From Aneurinibacillus tyrosinisolvens (lineage in GTDB: Bacteria; Bacillota; Bacilli; Aneurinibacillales; Aneurinibacillaceae), in contig NZ_BBWZ01000001.1 of assembly GCF_001015055.1 (NCBI RefSeq), positions 350,017-414,016 of the forward strand: DNA of 64,000 bases, in the 5' to 3' direction. The notes beneath the pieces were generated by a model. It worked only from the letters and a program-made list of their open reading frames with translations. It made no database searches and was not told the origin of the DNA. Positions 36,479-44,918 of this stretch are shown here, in pieces (positions within the stretch are counted from its first letter, which is position 1; every line of letters begins with the position of its first letter). The translations under genes and the position numbers were made by a program.

Positions 36479-37780
36479 ATGCCGCAAAGCAATGGCCCGG
36501 TTTTATCGTTTCCCGTTCACGACTCTATTTTTTTTACGCAGGCTGATAAAGAAATTGAACAGATTGATGAGATAGAGTTAACGCCTTACATTCAAATTCA
36601 GGAAGTAGCGGAGGAAGTCATCGTTTCCGGACACCTGCAGCTTGAAGGGAAATATGCCAGTAAAGAAGTGCCCTCAACTGACTTATTACTGAATGAAAAT
36701 CAGGCGGACAAAGTCGGGTATACGGAGTCCTTTACCTTTGATCCGTTTTCCATGGACCCGGCCGATTTTTCCGAAGAAAAGGATTTACTCTCCTTTGAAC
36801 ACAAAATTCCAGTTCATATTCGAATCCCAAGGGACAAAATTGTAGATTTAGACCAGTTGTACGCAACGATTGAATCGTTCGATTACGATATTCAATCCTC
36901 GCGCAAGCTGTCCATCTCTGCGGAATTAGTTCTGAATGGAATTGAGAGCGGGGAGCTGATGGAGGAGGAAGAAGCAGTGCCTCCGGCTTCGTTTGAGTAT
37001 GTAGCGGCAAAGAACTTCGGCAGCCAGGAAGAGGATCACCGTCCGATACCGGAACACGAAGTAACAGGGATGGCTTTCGAGGCCATGCGGAAGAAGGAAG
37101 AACAGCAGGCAAGGGAAGAAAGAGAGGCCGAAGCTGCGAGCGAAGAAAATGAGGAAGGCCGGGAGGATGCGGAAACGATAGAAGAAGAATCCGCAGTAGA
37201 GGCTGCGGAGCAGGAGGCAGAAGAAGCAGGGGAAGAGCGGAAGGAAGAAGTCGCGGAAACCTTAGCAAAGCATGAGGAAGAAGAGCGGGAAGAGCAAGAA
37301 GAGGAAGAGGAAGAGCAAGAAGAACAGGAAGAGCAGCCTGTTTCAGAAATCGAAGAAGAAAGAGAAGAAGAGAAAAAAGAAGCAAGGGTTGCCATCACGC
37401 TGAAAGGAACCAAACAGGATCCGGTAACGGTTTCGCCTTCTACCCTGGCAGCAGCGTATGCCAATCCAGAAGAGAGAAGCCTGGCAAACGCCGCCAAGCT
37501 TGAAAGTGCAGAAGCTAGCCAGGAGAGCCAGCGGGATGAAGCATGGGAGAAAGGGGAAGAGGAAGCAAAGGATGATGCACTTTACTTGACGAACTTTATG
37601 AACAAGGAAGAAGAGAGCTATACACGGCTAAAAATGTGTATTGCCCAAAAAGACGAGACGCTTGATGTCATTGCTGAAAGGTATGATATAACACCAGGGG
37701 ATATCGCGCTGGCGAACGGCCTGCACACGAATGCAACAATCGCAAAAGGCCAGGTACTCTACATTCCGGTTAAAGCATAA
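36479..37780 (+). CDS. spoVID: SpoVID-like spore coat assembly protein with LysM domain
   Basis: 433 aa morphogenetic protein that anchors coat layers to the forespore. N-terminal domain about 1-170 (beta-rich, 'PVHDSIFFTQADKEIEQIDE', 'VIVSGHLQLEGKY'), a long Glu-rich repeat-like region about 195-305, and a C-terminal LysM (about 385-432, 'ETLDVIAERYDITPGDIALA', 'GQVLYIPVKA'). B. subtilis SpoVID has the same plan. AGAGGAGGGAGGAG precedes the ATG. Its low-complexity acid region makes long reverse-strand ORFs that are not genes. Confidence 0.92.
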   Translation: MPQSNGPVLSFPVHDSIFFTQADKEIEQIDEIELTPYIQIQEVAEEVIVSGHLQLEGKYASKEVPSTDLLLNENQADKVGYTESFTFDPFSMDPADFSEEKDLLSFEHKIPVHIRIPRDKIVDLDQLYATIESFDYDIQSSRKLSISAELVLNGIESGELMEEEEAVPPASFEYVAAKNFGSQEEDHRPIPEHEVTGMAFEAMRKKEEQQAREEREAEAASEENEEGREDAETIEEESAVEAAEQEAEEAGEERKEEVAETLAKHEEEEREEQEEEEEEQEEQEEQPVSEIEEEREEEKKEARVAITLKGTKQDPVTVSPSTLAAAYANPEERSLANAAKLESAEASQESQRDEAWEKGEEEAKDDALYLTNFMNKEEESYTRLKMCIAQKDETLDVIAERYDITPGDIALANGLHTNATIAKGQVLYIPVKA

Positions 37781-37803
37781 ATAAAGCGAGCGGGGTGGAA
37801 AAG

Positions 37804-38808
37804 GTGAACCTGCAGCAGGAGCTTTTCCGCGGCTATCTGGATGATTATGCGCTGGACATAAAGGAAGTGGCACAAACAGAGGGCGGATGGAGAGTCAGTA
37901 CGGACAAGGGAGATAAGCGCCTGCTCTATTGCCGGGACGTAAATCTGCTTCGCTGGTCCCACCATTGGCGGGAAAAACTCGTGGCAGACGGGCTCCGGCA
38001 TGTTGAAAGATACATGGTTACAAAAACAGGGAAGCATTGGATCGAGGATAACATCGGCTGCTTTGCCCTTTCTGACTGGTGGGAGGGGGGGAAAGAATGG
38101 CCGGATGAGAAAGAAATACGGATGAACGGGTACAAAACAGCCGGCATTTTTCTCGGGAGCATTCACCGGAGCGCGGACCTGGAACAAGAAATGTACCGGG
38201 GACGCTACCGGAGAAAAGGGACCATAAACCAGACGGAATTGCAGAAAAACATGCATCTGATTCATGGGCTTATCCAGGACATATCCCGGGAAAAACCTGC
38301 CTCAGAGCAGAAATGGTTCGCTTATAATCTCTCATGCGTGGAAGAAAGGACGAACAAAGCGCAGACCTTTTATTTTGCAAGCGGTGCAGAGGCGGATTGT
38401 ATCCCGCTTTCTTTCGTGTTTATCGATCTGTCGTGTTTTGTGTACTGGGAAGAAGATTGGTATATTACCGGGCTTCATAACTGTGTGCTTGTTCCCCGCC
38501 ATGAGGATACGCTATCTTTACTTCAGCAGATTTTGGAAAAGGAAGAGGGTATAGGTGGCATAAGAGCGTTTCTTGACGGCTATTTTTCAGTCCGGGCAAT
38601 GCCGGAAAGCGAACGCACTTATTTGCTGGCGCTTCTTTCCTACCCCGGGAGTATTCTGGCGAGCCTGGAAGATTGCCAATCACCCGGCAGCCTTCTGGCG
38701 GATGAACGGGAACGCCTGCTGCTTGAGATGGCCCGGCAGACAGAGAAGGAAGCGATTTTTGCCTGCATAAAGGAATGGGATGTTCTATCTGGAGAGGAGT
38801 CTGTCTAA
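37804..38808 (+). CDS. CotS/YsxE-like protein, degenerate kinase fold, 334 aa
   Basis: Related in length and order of motifs to the next gene and to the CotS/YsxE spore-coat group (aminoglycoside-phosphotransferase-like fold). The catalytic HG-N and D-type positions of the fold are lost: the segment that aligns with the Brenner motif reads 'PLSFVFIDLSCFVYWE' with no HG or N. Unusually rich in Trp. GTG 37804 is used, with GGGGTGG upstream; GTG 37795 is possible. Starts just after spoVID and overlaps the next gene by one base, so spoVID and both genes form one operon. Confidence 0.7.
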   Translation: MNLQQELFRGYLDDYALDIKEVAQTEGGWRVSTDKGDKRLLYCRDVNLLRWSHHWREKLVADGLRHVERYMVTKTGKHWIEDNIGCFALSDWWEGGKEWPDEKEIRMNGYKTAGIFLGSIHRSADLEQEMYRGRYRRKGTINQTELQKNMHLIHGLIQDISREKPASEQKWFAYNLSCVEERTNKAQTFYFASGAEADCIPLSFVFIDLSCFVYWEEDWYITGLHNCVLVPRHEDTLSLLQQILEKEEGIGGIRAFLDGYFSVRAMPESERTYLLALLSYPGSILASLEDCQSPGSLLADERERLLLEMARQTEKEAIFACIKEWDVLSGEESV

Positions 38809-39794
38809 TGGAAAGACAGGCAAAGCATTTCCTGCGTGAGTACGACGCGACCCTTTTGGAAATGCAGCAAATAACCGGAAAGCTGTGGAGATTGGAGACA
38901 GATAGGGGTACGTTCGCTTTAAAGGAAACGCGCGAAAGCCCTGAACAGCTGTATTTTGTGGCAAACTGGCTTTATTTTTTGCACACAGCAGGAGTGCGCA
39001 GCGTTATTCCCTTTCAGATAACAAAGTACGGAGAACCTTACATTTTAACGCGCCAGGGTATTTATATGCTGAGGCCGTGGGTGCAATCCGGCGCGGGCAT
39101 GGAGCTTTTCAGCGACTGGGAAACTTCCGCGATTACAGAGATGGCCAGGATACACCGGGCGAGTGAAGCGGCAAAGGAACATTGGAAAGGATACGCCCCG
39201 GTTACTCTGGCCCGGATTCGGGAGCGCTGGAAGGGAGGCGTATCAGCCCTTCACCAAATGCTTATCGCTCCGCAAAGCGGGGCTTCCCTGTTTGAGAGTG
39301 CGGTCAAGGGAAGCGGAGATTATGTTCTGCGCTATGCGGTCCGCGCTGTCAAACAGTTGGATGAACTGCAAAATAAAGGGATAGGCGAAGAGGGGCTGGC
39401 CCTCTCTTTATGCCATGGCCGCATTCACCGGGAGAATATTATAGCAGGCGGGAATGGAGAGCTCTATTTTATTAATTTCGATCGGGCAAACCTGGACACC
39501 CCGGTGCGCGATTTAGCGATTTTTTTCCGGCGCTACGCCCCCCGCCGCCAGTGGGACAGCAGGGTAGGAATGAACTGGATGCGTGCGTATGAAAGCGTGC
39601 GCCCCCTTTCACATGGCGAAAAAAAACTCCTTGCATGCTATTTGCTATACCCGGAGCGGATGATGAAAGAGCTGTCACGGTATACAAAGGAAGAAAGGGT
39701 TCTTCCCGCCGCAGAACAGCAGCATGTATACAGGTGGCAAAAAAATTTACAGATGCTTTCAAAAACATATGGATTTATTAACGCAATCGTGTAG
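38808..39794 (+). CDS. ysxE: CotS-family spore coat protein (YsxE-like), kinase-like fold
   Basis: 328 aa. Small-lobe 'LWRLETDRGTFALKET', then 'LCHGRIHRENIIAGG' (HG-x-x-H-x-E-N) and 'LYFINFDRANLDTPVRDLA' (the Asp of DFG type here in FDRA and VRDLA), the aminoglycoside-phosphotransferase/CotS pattern. In B. subtilis ysxE follows spoVID and its product locates to the coat in a SpoVID-dependent way. GGAGAGGAG precedes the ATG 38808. Ends at a terminator that includes its stop codon. Confidence 0.85.
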   Translation: MERQAKHFLREYDATLLEMQQITGKLWRLETDRGTFALKETRESPEQLYFVANWLYFLHTAGVRSVIPFQITKYGEPYILTRQGIYMLRPWVQSGAGMELFSDWETSAITEMARIHRASEAAKEHWKGYAPVTLARIRERWKGGVSALHQMLIAPQSGASLFESAVKGSGDYVLRYAVRAVKQLDELQNKGIGEEGLALSLCHGRIHRENIIAGGNGELYFINFDRANLDTPVRDLAIFFRRYAPRRQWDSRVGMNWMRAYESVRPLSHGEKKLLACYLLYPERMMKELSRYTKEERVLPAAEQQHVYRWQKNLQMLSKTYGFINAIV

Positions 39795-39820
39795 CCGCAG
39801 GTCTTTAGGACCTGCGGCTA
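39792..39820. terminator. Bidirectional terminator of the spoVID operon
   Basis: TAGCCGCAGGTC, TTTAG loop, GACCTGCGGCTA: a perfect 12-base inverted repeat that overlaps the stop codon; followed by TATTATTT. Confidence 0.8.
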
Positions 39821-39859
39821 TATTATTTAGCAAAGTGGACTGAGCTCCCTTTTTTCCTT

Positions 39860-40042
39860 TTATATCCAGTCAAGAAGAATAGCCGCATACAAAGCAATAA
39901 GCAGCAGCAAGAGCACAACGTCAAATGAAGTGGGGAGCAGCAACGTACGTATCAGTTGGAAAACGATAAACGGAATAAGCAGCTGAAGTGCGCCAAACCG
40001 AATTTTAATGTACAGGGGATGGTACCGCCAACGACCCTTCAT
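39860..40042 (-). CDS. Small membrane protein, 60 aa
   Basis: Two hydrophobic segments (about 16-36 FGALQLLIPFIVFQLIRTLL and 40-58 FDVVLLLLLIALYAAILLDW) after a basic N terminus. GAAAGGATGAGAGG lies before the ATG, a good ribosome site. No family is known to me, though short two-TM proteins of this type are common in Bacillales. Convergent with ysxE and divergent from ccoN. Confidence 0.6.
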   Translation of the reverse strand: MKGRWRYHPLYIKIRFGALQLLIPFIVFQLIRTLLLPTSFDVVLLLLLIALYAAILLDWI

Positions 40043-40366
40043 CCTCTCATCCTTTCAAAAATATCCTCGCTGCTATTTTATGCTGCACCAAAGGAAGGGT
40101 GTCGGGCGGATAATTTCCACTATAATGATAGTGTTAAAATAGTACAAAAGGCACTTTACATTTGTCATGAAGTCGACATACTTTGCAGGTTGATTCGGTT
40201 ACATTGTCGATATATCCTAAATATGTAATATGTATGGGGTCAAGGGATACTATGCCTTTGTCAAAGGGGAGGTTTTTCTAAGGGATGTGAAAAACCGGCA
40301 AAGAGATTGTATGTCACGTACTCTATTGCATTTCATTTTGCTTTAAAAAAGGGGGAGGTTCACAGC
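40043..40366. other. Intergenic region and leader before ccoN
   Basis: 324 bases between divergent genes. It contains CACTAT-AATG-ATAGTG (40118-40133), a perfect short palindrome including TATAAT that may be a -10 with an operator; several AT-rich weak -10 sequences near 40205-40235; and a hairpin at 40271-40296. No gene and no clear FNR or Rex box (TGTGA/TTGTGA inverted pairs) was found. Confidence 0.45.
40271..40296 (+). promoter_or_regulatory. Leader hairpin ahead of ccoN containing an SD-ATG-TGA
   Basis: GGTTTTTC and GAAAAACC (8-base arms, 10-base loop) directly follow AAAGGGGA, an SD-like run, and the loop end reads ATGTGA, a start codon followed at once by a stop. No T-run follows, so it is not a terminator. 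Confidence 0.4.
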
Positions 40367-41749
40367 ATGTTAAGTAATGCTCCATTTAGTACCGCGAAGA
40401 ATTTCTGGTACACCTCATTGTTTTGGCTGGTTATCTCAATGCTGGCTGGTCTCGTTGTTGCCATCAAACAGATCGACCCTAATTTCCTGTATTTCAGCGG
40501 ACAGGACTACCTGAACTTTCTATTGACCTACGCTCATATCCGGGTAATCCATACGAATGGAATTCTTCTTGCGTGGTTGTCGATGGCCATGGTCGGCGCA
40601 ATGTTTTATATGATTCCTAAGCTTACGCGCACCCCGCTCTGGAGTGAAAGATTAGGGAATCTCACATGCCTTATCTGGAATCTCGCGATTGCTGCAGCGG
40701 TTGTTGCGATTTCGATGGGATACTCTTCAGGCGTGGAATATGCAGAGCTGCCGCTTGTTTTGGATCTTGGCGTTGTAGTCCTTGTTGTTCTTATGTCGAT
40801 TAACCTGTTTATGACAATTGCCAGGCGCCAGGAAAAGCAATTATACGTTTCTATCTGGTATTTCGTCGGTTCGTTAATCTGGCTGCCGCTTGTATGGATT
40901 GTCGGAAATGTTCCTTCCAGCCTGGTAGGTGGTGCAGCGCAGGCGAACATGAACTGGTTCTACGGCCATAACGTTCTTGGGCTCTGGTTTACAACAGTAG
41001 GTATCGGTCAAATCTATTATCTGCTCCCCAAGCTTACCGGAAAGCCGCTGTACAGCCACAAGCTTTCTCTTATCGGTTTCTGGACCATCGCCACGATTTA
41101 CGTATGGAATGGGCCTCACCATCTCGTAAACGGCCCTATCCCTGTCTGGCTGATGAAAGCCGGAATCATCCCGTCCATACTGCTTATTATTCCGGTATGG
41201 ACCGTGCTTGCTAACGTTTTCGGCACAATGAAAGGCGCATGGCATAAAATTTCTGAAGATGTAAGCCTTAAGTTTATGATTACAGCAACTATTTTCTACA
41301 TGATGGCTTGTCTGCAAGGACCTTTCCAGGCATTGATGCAGGTCAGCGCGGTTGTTAAGTATACACACTGGGTTGTAGGACATGCTCACATGGCCCCTTT
41401 CGCAGCGTTCTCATTCGTATGTTTCGTTACGATTTACTATGCGGTCCCACGCCTTACAGGGCGCAATATTTACAGCAAAGGCTTAATGAACCTGCACTAT
41501 TATTTCTCCGTTATCGGTTTCTTAATGTTTGCTTTCACCTTATGGATTGCAGGGGTTATCCAGGGCTTTGCCTGGATGGAAGGCACTCCGTTCATGGAAA
41601 CGGTGAATACAGTGCGCACGCTCATCGTATGGCGTGCAGTCGGCGGTACATTAATGATTGTCGCCCAGTTATTTTTCGTATTCAACATTTGGAAAACCGT
41701 TAAATCCGGCACAAGATTCGTTTCTGATGAAGAGAAAATTGTTGCTTAA
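40367..41749 (+). CDS. ccoN: Cytochrome c oxidase cbb3-type subunit I (CcoN)
   Basis: 460 aa haem-copper oxidase with about 12 membrane helices. Haem and copper ligands: 'RVIHTNGILLAWLSMAMVGA' (low-spin haem His), 'NWFYGHNVLGLWF' (Cu-B His), 'NGPHHLVNGPIPVW' (paired Cu-B His), 'HWVVGHAHMAPFAAF' (haem His pair). The K-pathway type and FixN-like length fit the C family. GGGGGAGG is seven bases before ATG 40367; the frame open from 40307 is in the leader. First gene of ccoNOP; reduces oxygen at low tension. Confidence 0.94.
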   Translation: MLSNAPFSTAKNFWYTSLFWLVISMLAGLVVAIKQIDPNFLYFSGQDYLNFLLTYAHIRVIHTNGILLAWLSMAMVGAMFYMIPKLTRTPLWSERLGNLTCLIWNLAIAAAVVAISMGYSSGVEYAELPLVLDLGVVVLVVLMSINLFMTIARRQEKQLYVSIWYFVGSLIWLPLVWIVGNVPSSLVGGAAQANMNWFYGHNVLGLWFTTVGIGQIYYLLPKLTGKPLYSHKLSLIGFWTIATIYVWNGPHHLVNGPIPVWLMKAGIIPSILLIIPVWTVLANVFGTMKGAWHKISEDVSLKFMITATIFYMMACLQGPFQALMQVSAVVKYTHWVVGHAHMAPFAAFSFVCFVTIYYAVPRLTGRNIYSKGLMNLHYYFSVIGFLMFAFTLWIAGVIQGFAWMEGTPFMETVNTVRTLIVWRAVGGTLMIVAQLFFVFNIWKTVKSGTRFVSDEEKIVA

Positions 41750-41785
41750 ATGACCCTGTAATTGAAACCCGAGGAGGGAAAAAAC

Positions 41786-42277
41786 TTGGAAAGAAACGCG
41801 TTAGGAATTTATCTTGCTGCGATCGCTCTCTTTATGATGGGAACATTCGCGACGATCATTCTTCCTTTCTTTGACAAAGAGATGATGACACCGACAGCGA
41901 ATGCGGAGGCGCGCAACTATACGCCGGATTCGGCGGAAGCCAAAGGCCGCCAGGTATATATTGCAAATGGCTGTAACACCTGCCACACACAGGTAGTACG
42001 TCCGGTTAAGGCCGACCTGGCCATGAATATCGGGCCGGTGAGCGTACCCGGGGATTACGCAAACGACCGCCCGCACTTATTCGGATCGAACCGTACAGGC
42101 CCGGATCTTATGTGGGTAGGCGCGCGTACAAGTAAAGATTGGAACCTGGCACACCTTAAAGACCCGCAAAAAATTGTTCCCGGTTCGATCATGCCTAAGT
42201 TTGACTACTTAAGCGATCAAGACTTAAACGATCTTGTTGCATACTTAATGAGCCTGAAGCCAGCGCCAGCAAAATAA
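41786..42277 (+). CDS. ccoO: Membrane-anchored monohaem cytochrome c (CcoO/FixO)
   Basis: 163 aa. One N-terminal membrane segment (about 6-26, ALGIYLAAIALFMMGTFA), then a cytochrome c domain outside the membrane with CNTCH at about residue 61-65 and axial Met in 'GSIMPKFDYL'. The 'GPDLMWVGARTSKDWNLAHL' segment is typical of FixO. TTG 41786 has GAGGAGGG seven bases upstream; the TTG at 41762 precedes this site. Electron entry to CcoN. Confidence 0.92.
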   Translation: MERNALGIYLAAIALFMMGTFATIILPFFDKEMMTPTANAEARNYTPDSAEAKGRQVYIANGCNTCHTQVVRPVKADLAMNIGPVSVPGDYANDRPHLFGSNRTGPDLMWVGARTSKDWNLAHLKDPQKIVPGSIMPKFDYLSDQDLNDLVAYLMSLKPAPAK

Positions 42278-42296
42278 GGGAAAAGGAGGCGACATA

Positions 42297-42719
42297 ATGT
42301 CTGATAAACACATAAATCATGGGCATCATGAAGAGCACGTTGATGAAGTAATGGGTATGAGGCAAGGCCATGGTAAAGTCCCTCGTTTCCTTATTGTTGT
42401 GTACGTTGTGCTTGCCATTTGGGCAGTAGGCTATGCACTAACAGTGAAAGGAATTGACGAGCGTCCCGCCGGCGGAGAAGCTGCACAGGGTGTTAGTGCG
42501 GACGTCGGTAAAGGGCTTTCCGGACAATGCTTGGCCTGCCACGGTGCAGACTTTAAAGGGGGTGTCGGTCCGACCCTTCACGGCGTAGTCGATAAGCTAA
42601 AGCCGGAAGGAGTCAAAGAAATTCTCACGAAAGGCCGCAATGCGATGCCGGCTCTCGGTGCAACCTGGACAGACGATCAGAAAGACTCTATGGTTGAATT
42701 CTTGAAAACACTGAAATAA
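42297..42719 (+). CDS. ccoP: Monohaem cytochrome c subunit (CcoP-like) with His-rich N terminus
   Basis: 140 aa. A cytoplasmic N terminus of about 30 residues with eight His (KHINHGHHEEH... MRQGHGK), one membrane segment (about 32-52, FLIVVYVVLAIWAVGYALTV), and a cytochrome c domain with CLACH at about residue 80-84 and Met in 'RNAMPALGATW'. Proteobacterial CcoP has two haems; this one has a single haem and is half the size. AAAAGGAGG precedes the ATG. The His-rich part may bind a metal. Confidence 0.85.
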   Translation: MSDKHINHGHHEEHVDEVMGMRQGHGKVPRFLIVVYVVLAIWAVGYALTVKGIDERPAGGEAAQGVSADVGKGLSGQCLACHGADFKGGVGPTLHGVVDKLKPEGVKEILTKGRNAMPALGATWTDDQKDSMVEFLKTLK

Positions 42720-42725
42720 TCGAAT

Positions 42726-42759
42726 AGGACCGGATGGCAGCAGCTATCTGGTCCTTTTG
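42726..42759 (+). terminator. Intrinsic terminator after ccoP
   Basis: AGGACCGGAT, 10-base loop, ATCTGGTCCT with one mismatch, then TTTT. Confidence 0.65.
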
Positions 42760-42790
42760 CGTAATAGATTGAAGAGAGTGGTGGACAGAA

Positions 42791-42889
42791 ATGATCAGCA
42801 ACGTACAAATCATTTATTATATTCTCTGGTTTACCGTCATTACGAGCCTGCTATTTATGATGATTAAGATTCTCTCTTCGCGGGATTGA
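42791..42889 (+). CDS. Possible 32-residue membrane peptide downstream of ccoNOP
   Basis: An ATG frame of 32 codons ends with TGA at 42887. The product has one hydrophobic helix (about 6-26, QIIYYILWFTVITSLLFMM) with a polar N end and a basic tail KILSSRD. Small single-helix subunits such as CcoQ, CydS or CydX accompany terminal oxidases, so an oxidase accessory role is plausible. The ribosome site AGTGGTGG is weak and a terminator separates it from ccoP, so it may be a chance ORF. Confidence 0.4.
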   Translation: MISNVQIIYYILWFTVITSLLFMMIKILSSRD

Positions 42890-42921
42890 CACAATCACCT
42901 CGGTAAATCGCATTAACACCT

Positions 42922-42930
42922 TGCTATAAT
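42922..42930 (+). promoter_or_regulatory. Extended -10 promoter of the ABC transporter genes
   Basis: TGC followed by TATAAT (42925-42930), 39 bases before the permease start; poor -35. Confidence 0.4.
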
Positions 42931-42968
42931 GGGGAAAGATGCTGGGAAACGCAGAGGTGCATAGAAAA

Positions 42969-44180
42969 ATGAAAAAGCTATCTACAGTAGCCTGGCGGAA
43001 TCTAAAGCGTAAAATGTCCCGTACCGTCTTATTATCCGGGAGCGCGGCGATTACCGCCTTTATTTTGTTTGCAAGTTACTTTTTTGTTTTTTCGATGGAA
43101 AGAAGCATTGCGGCCAGTTCCAGCAGGCTGGGGGCCGATCTGATGGTTGTTCCAAAAGGATTCGGCGGCCAGGCGGGAGACATGATTATTTCCGGTACAC
43201 CAACGAAATTTTACATGCCGGGTACGGTGCTGGATAAAATCCGGACGATTGGCGAAGTGGATGCCGCGTCACCACAGCTCTATCTTCAGACGGTTTCTAC
43301 CGTATGCTGCCAGACCTCCGGTGATTTCCCGGTGGTGGCCTACGATCCGAACACCGACTTCACCTTAAAAAACTGGATGGCAAGCGACAAGAAAATAGGC
43401 AAGTATGATTTGATTGCCGGGGCGAATGCAGGCGGCAAGAACTATGTGTATCATTTTGACAACGAATACATGCAAGAGTGGGTTACACTGTTCGGAAAGG
43501 ATTTTCTTCTAAGAAATATGATTTTCCCGACGGGAATGGGAACAGACAAGACGCTCTTTATTACGATGGACGCCGCAAGGGAATTAAACGATAAAAAAGG
43601 AAATAAACTTCATTTTCCAAAGGGAAACATTTCGATTGTGCTGGTCAAGTCCAAGCCGGGGATGGAAGAGTTTGTGAAGCGCCAAATCGATCGGATGAAC
43701 CTTAATGTCGATATCGTTAAAGGAAGCGGGCTGCAAGACACGGTAAACAAGCAGGTGTTCCCTGTGAAAATGATGAGTTATATGATGATCGGGCTCGTTC
43801 TCATTATGAGTGCGCTCCAAGTGATGACCATGTTCAGCGCCCTGATTAGCGAGCGCCGCAAGGAAATCGGCATGCTGCGGGCGATGGGGGCTTCCCGTGC
43901 TGTGACATTCCGGCTTCTCTTGATGGAAGCAGGCTTTGCATCCGTTATCGGTGCAGCGATCGGATCGCTGCTCGCTGCTGCCGCGCTGTACGATAACCGG
44001 ATCTTAATTTTACAGCTTCTGCAGCTGCCGATGCTCTTTCCTGATTGGACGACGGGTATGCTCATTGGCGCAGTGACCACCGTCGCTACAACCCTTATTG
44101 CCATCATTGCCGCTTTCATCCCTGTCCGCTCCGCATTAAAGCTACAGCCGTACGAGGCGATTCGGGAGGGTGAGTATTGA
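42969..44180 (+). CDS. ABC transporter permease, MacB/FtsX family
   Basis: 403 aa. One membrane helix near residues 20-40 ('VLLSGSAAITAFILFASYFF'), a large extracytoplasmic MacB_PCD-type domain (about 45-265), then three helices in the FtsX domain (about 270-395: 'MMSYMMIGLVLIMSALQVM', 'LLMEAGFASVIGAAIGSLLA', 'GAVTTVATTLIAIIAAF'). 'SERRKEIGMLRAMGASR' is the coupling helix region. Such pairs move or extract lipoproteins, peptides or antibiotics, or transmit force. ATG 42969 has AGAGGTG upstream; ATG 42939 is also in frame. Confidence 0.9.
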   Translation: MKKLSTVAWRNLKRKMSRTVLLSGSAAITAFILFASYFFVFSMERSIAASSSRLGADLMVVPKGFGGQAGDMIISGTPTKFYMPGTVLDKIRTIGEVDAASPQLYLQTVSTVCCQTSGDFPVVAYDPNTDFTLKNWMASDKKIGKYDLIAGANAGGKNYVYHFDNEYMQEWVTLFGKDFLLRNMIFPTGMGTDKTLFITMDAARELNDKKGNKLHFPKGNISIVLVKSKPGMEEFVKRQIDRMNLNVDIVKGSGLQDTVNKQVFPVKMMSYMMIGLVLIMSALQVMTMFSALISERRKEIGMLRAMGASRAVTFRLLLMEAGFASVIGAAIGSLLAAAALYDNRILILQLLQLPMLFPDWTTGMLIGAVTTVATTLIAIIAAFIPVRSALKLQPYEAIREGEY

Positions 44181-44863
44181 TGATCAGGCTTGAAAATATT
44201 CAAAAAACATACCGAATCGGGCGCGAGAGAAAGGTTCATGCACTGGGCGGGGTGAGCGTGTCCATTGCGGCCGGCGAGTTTGTGTCCGTGGTAGGTCCTT
44301 CAGGGAGCGGGAAGTCGACCTTTCTCGCTATGGCGGGCCTATTGGATCGGCCGACAGAGGGAGCCGTTTTTTTCGGTGAGAAGGAAGTAACAGGCGTAAG
44401 CGATAAGGAGCGTACGAGGATTCGGGCACAGCGGTGCGGGTTTATTTTCCAATTTCCAAGCCTCATTCCAACATTGAATGCACTGGAAAATGTCCTGCTC
44501 CCGAAAACCGTCCACCGCACCTATCAGGAGAGCGATGCAGCGTGGGGGCGCGAGACGCTCAAGCGGGTTGGTCTTGCGGATAAGCTGGAGAACCTGCCTT
44601 ATCAATTGAGCGGGGGAGAGCAGCGCCGCGTCGCCCTGGCGCGTGCACTCGTTAACAAGCCTGATGTCATTCTCGCCGACGAACCGACAGGGGCGGTTGA
44701 CGCCTACAATGCCTCCCTTATCACGGAGCTTTTTAAAGACTGGAACCGTCAGGGGAAAACGATTATTATGGTCACGCATGATGAACGGCTCGCCAGCGAA
44801 GCGGGGAGAACAATTCAACTGGAAAACGGATACCTTGTTGGGGAAAAATCGTGTCCGTCTTGA
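44180..44863 (+). CDS. ABC transporter ATP-binding protein, MacB/LolD family
   Basis: 227 aa. Walker A 'VGPSGSGKSTFLAMAG', Q-loop 'FIFQFPSLIPTLNALENV', signature 'LSGGEQRRVALARALVN', Walker B 'VILADEPTGAVD', H-loop 'MVTHDERLASEA'. The stop of the permease and the ATG at 44180 overlap by one base, with GGGAGGGTG upstream; a TTG at 44177 is an alternative. Its stop codon lies inside the -35 of the valS promoter. Confidence 0.95.
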   Translation: MIRLENIQKTYRIGRERKVHALGGVSVSIAAGEFVSVVGPSGSGKSTFLAMAGLLDRPTEGAVFFGEKEVTGVSDKERTRIRAQRCGFIFQFPSLIPTLNALENVLLPKTVHRTYQESDAAWGRETLKRVGLADKLENLPYQLSGGEQRRVALARALVNKPDVILADEPTGAVDAYNASLITELFKDWNRQGKTIIMVTHDERLASEAGRTIQLENGYLVGEKSCPS

Positions 44864-44889
44864 CTATTCTTACGTAAACTGGGTACAAT
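44860..44889 (+). promoter_or_regulatory. Sigma-A promoter of valS
   Basis: TTGACT (44860-44865), 18 bases, TACAAT (44884-44889). The -35 overlaps the last codon and stop of the ABC ATPase gene. Confidence 0.65.
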
Positions 44890-44918
44890 GGATAATGGAT
44901 TTCAACTCGATATCAATA

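Noticed and set aside
36732..37497. Long Leu/Pro- and Ser-rich ORFs on the minus strand
   Set aside because: They are reverse reads of the GAA/GAG-rich acidic repeat of spoVID; no ribosome site and extreme low complexity.
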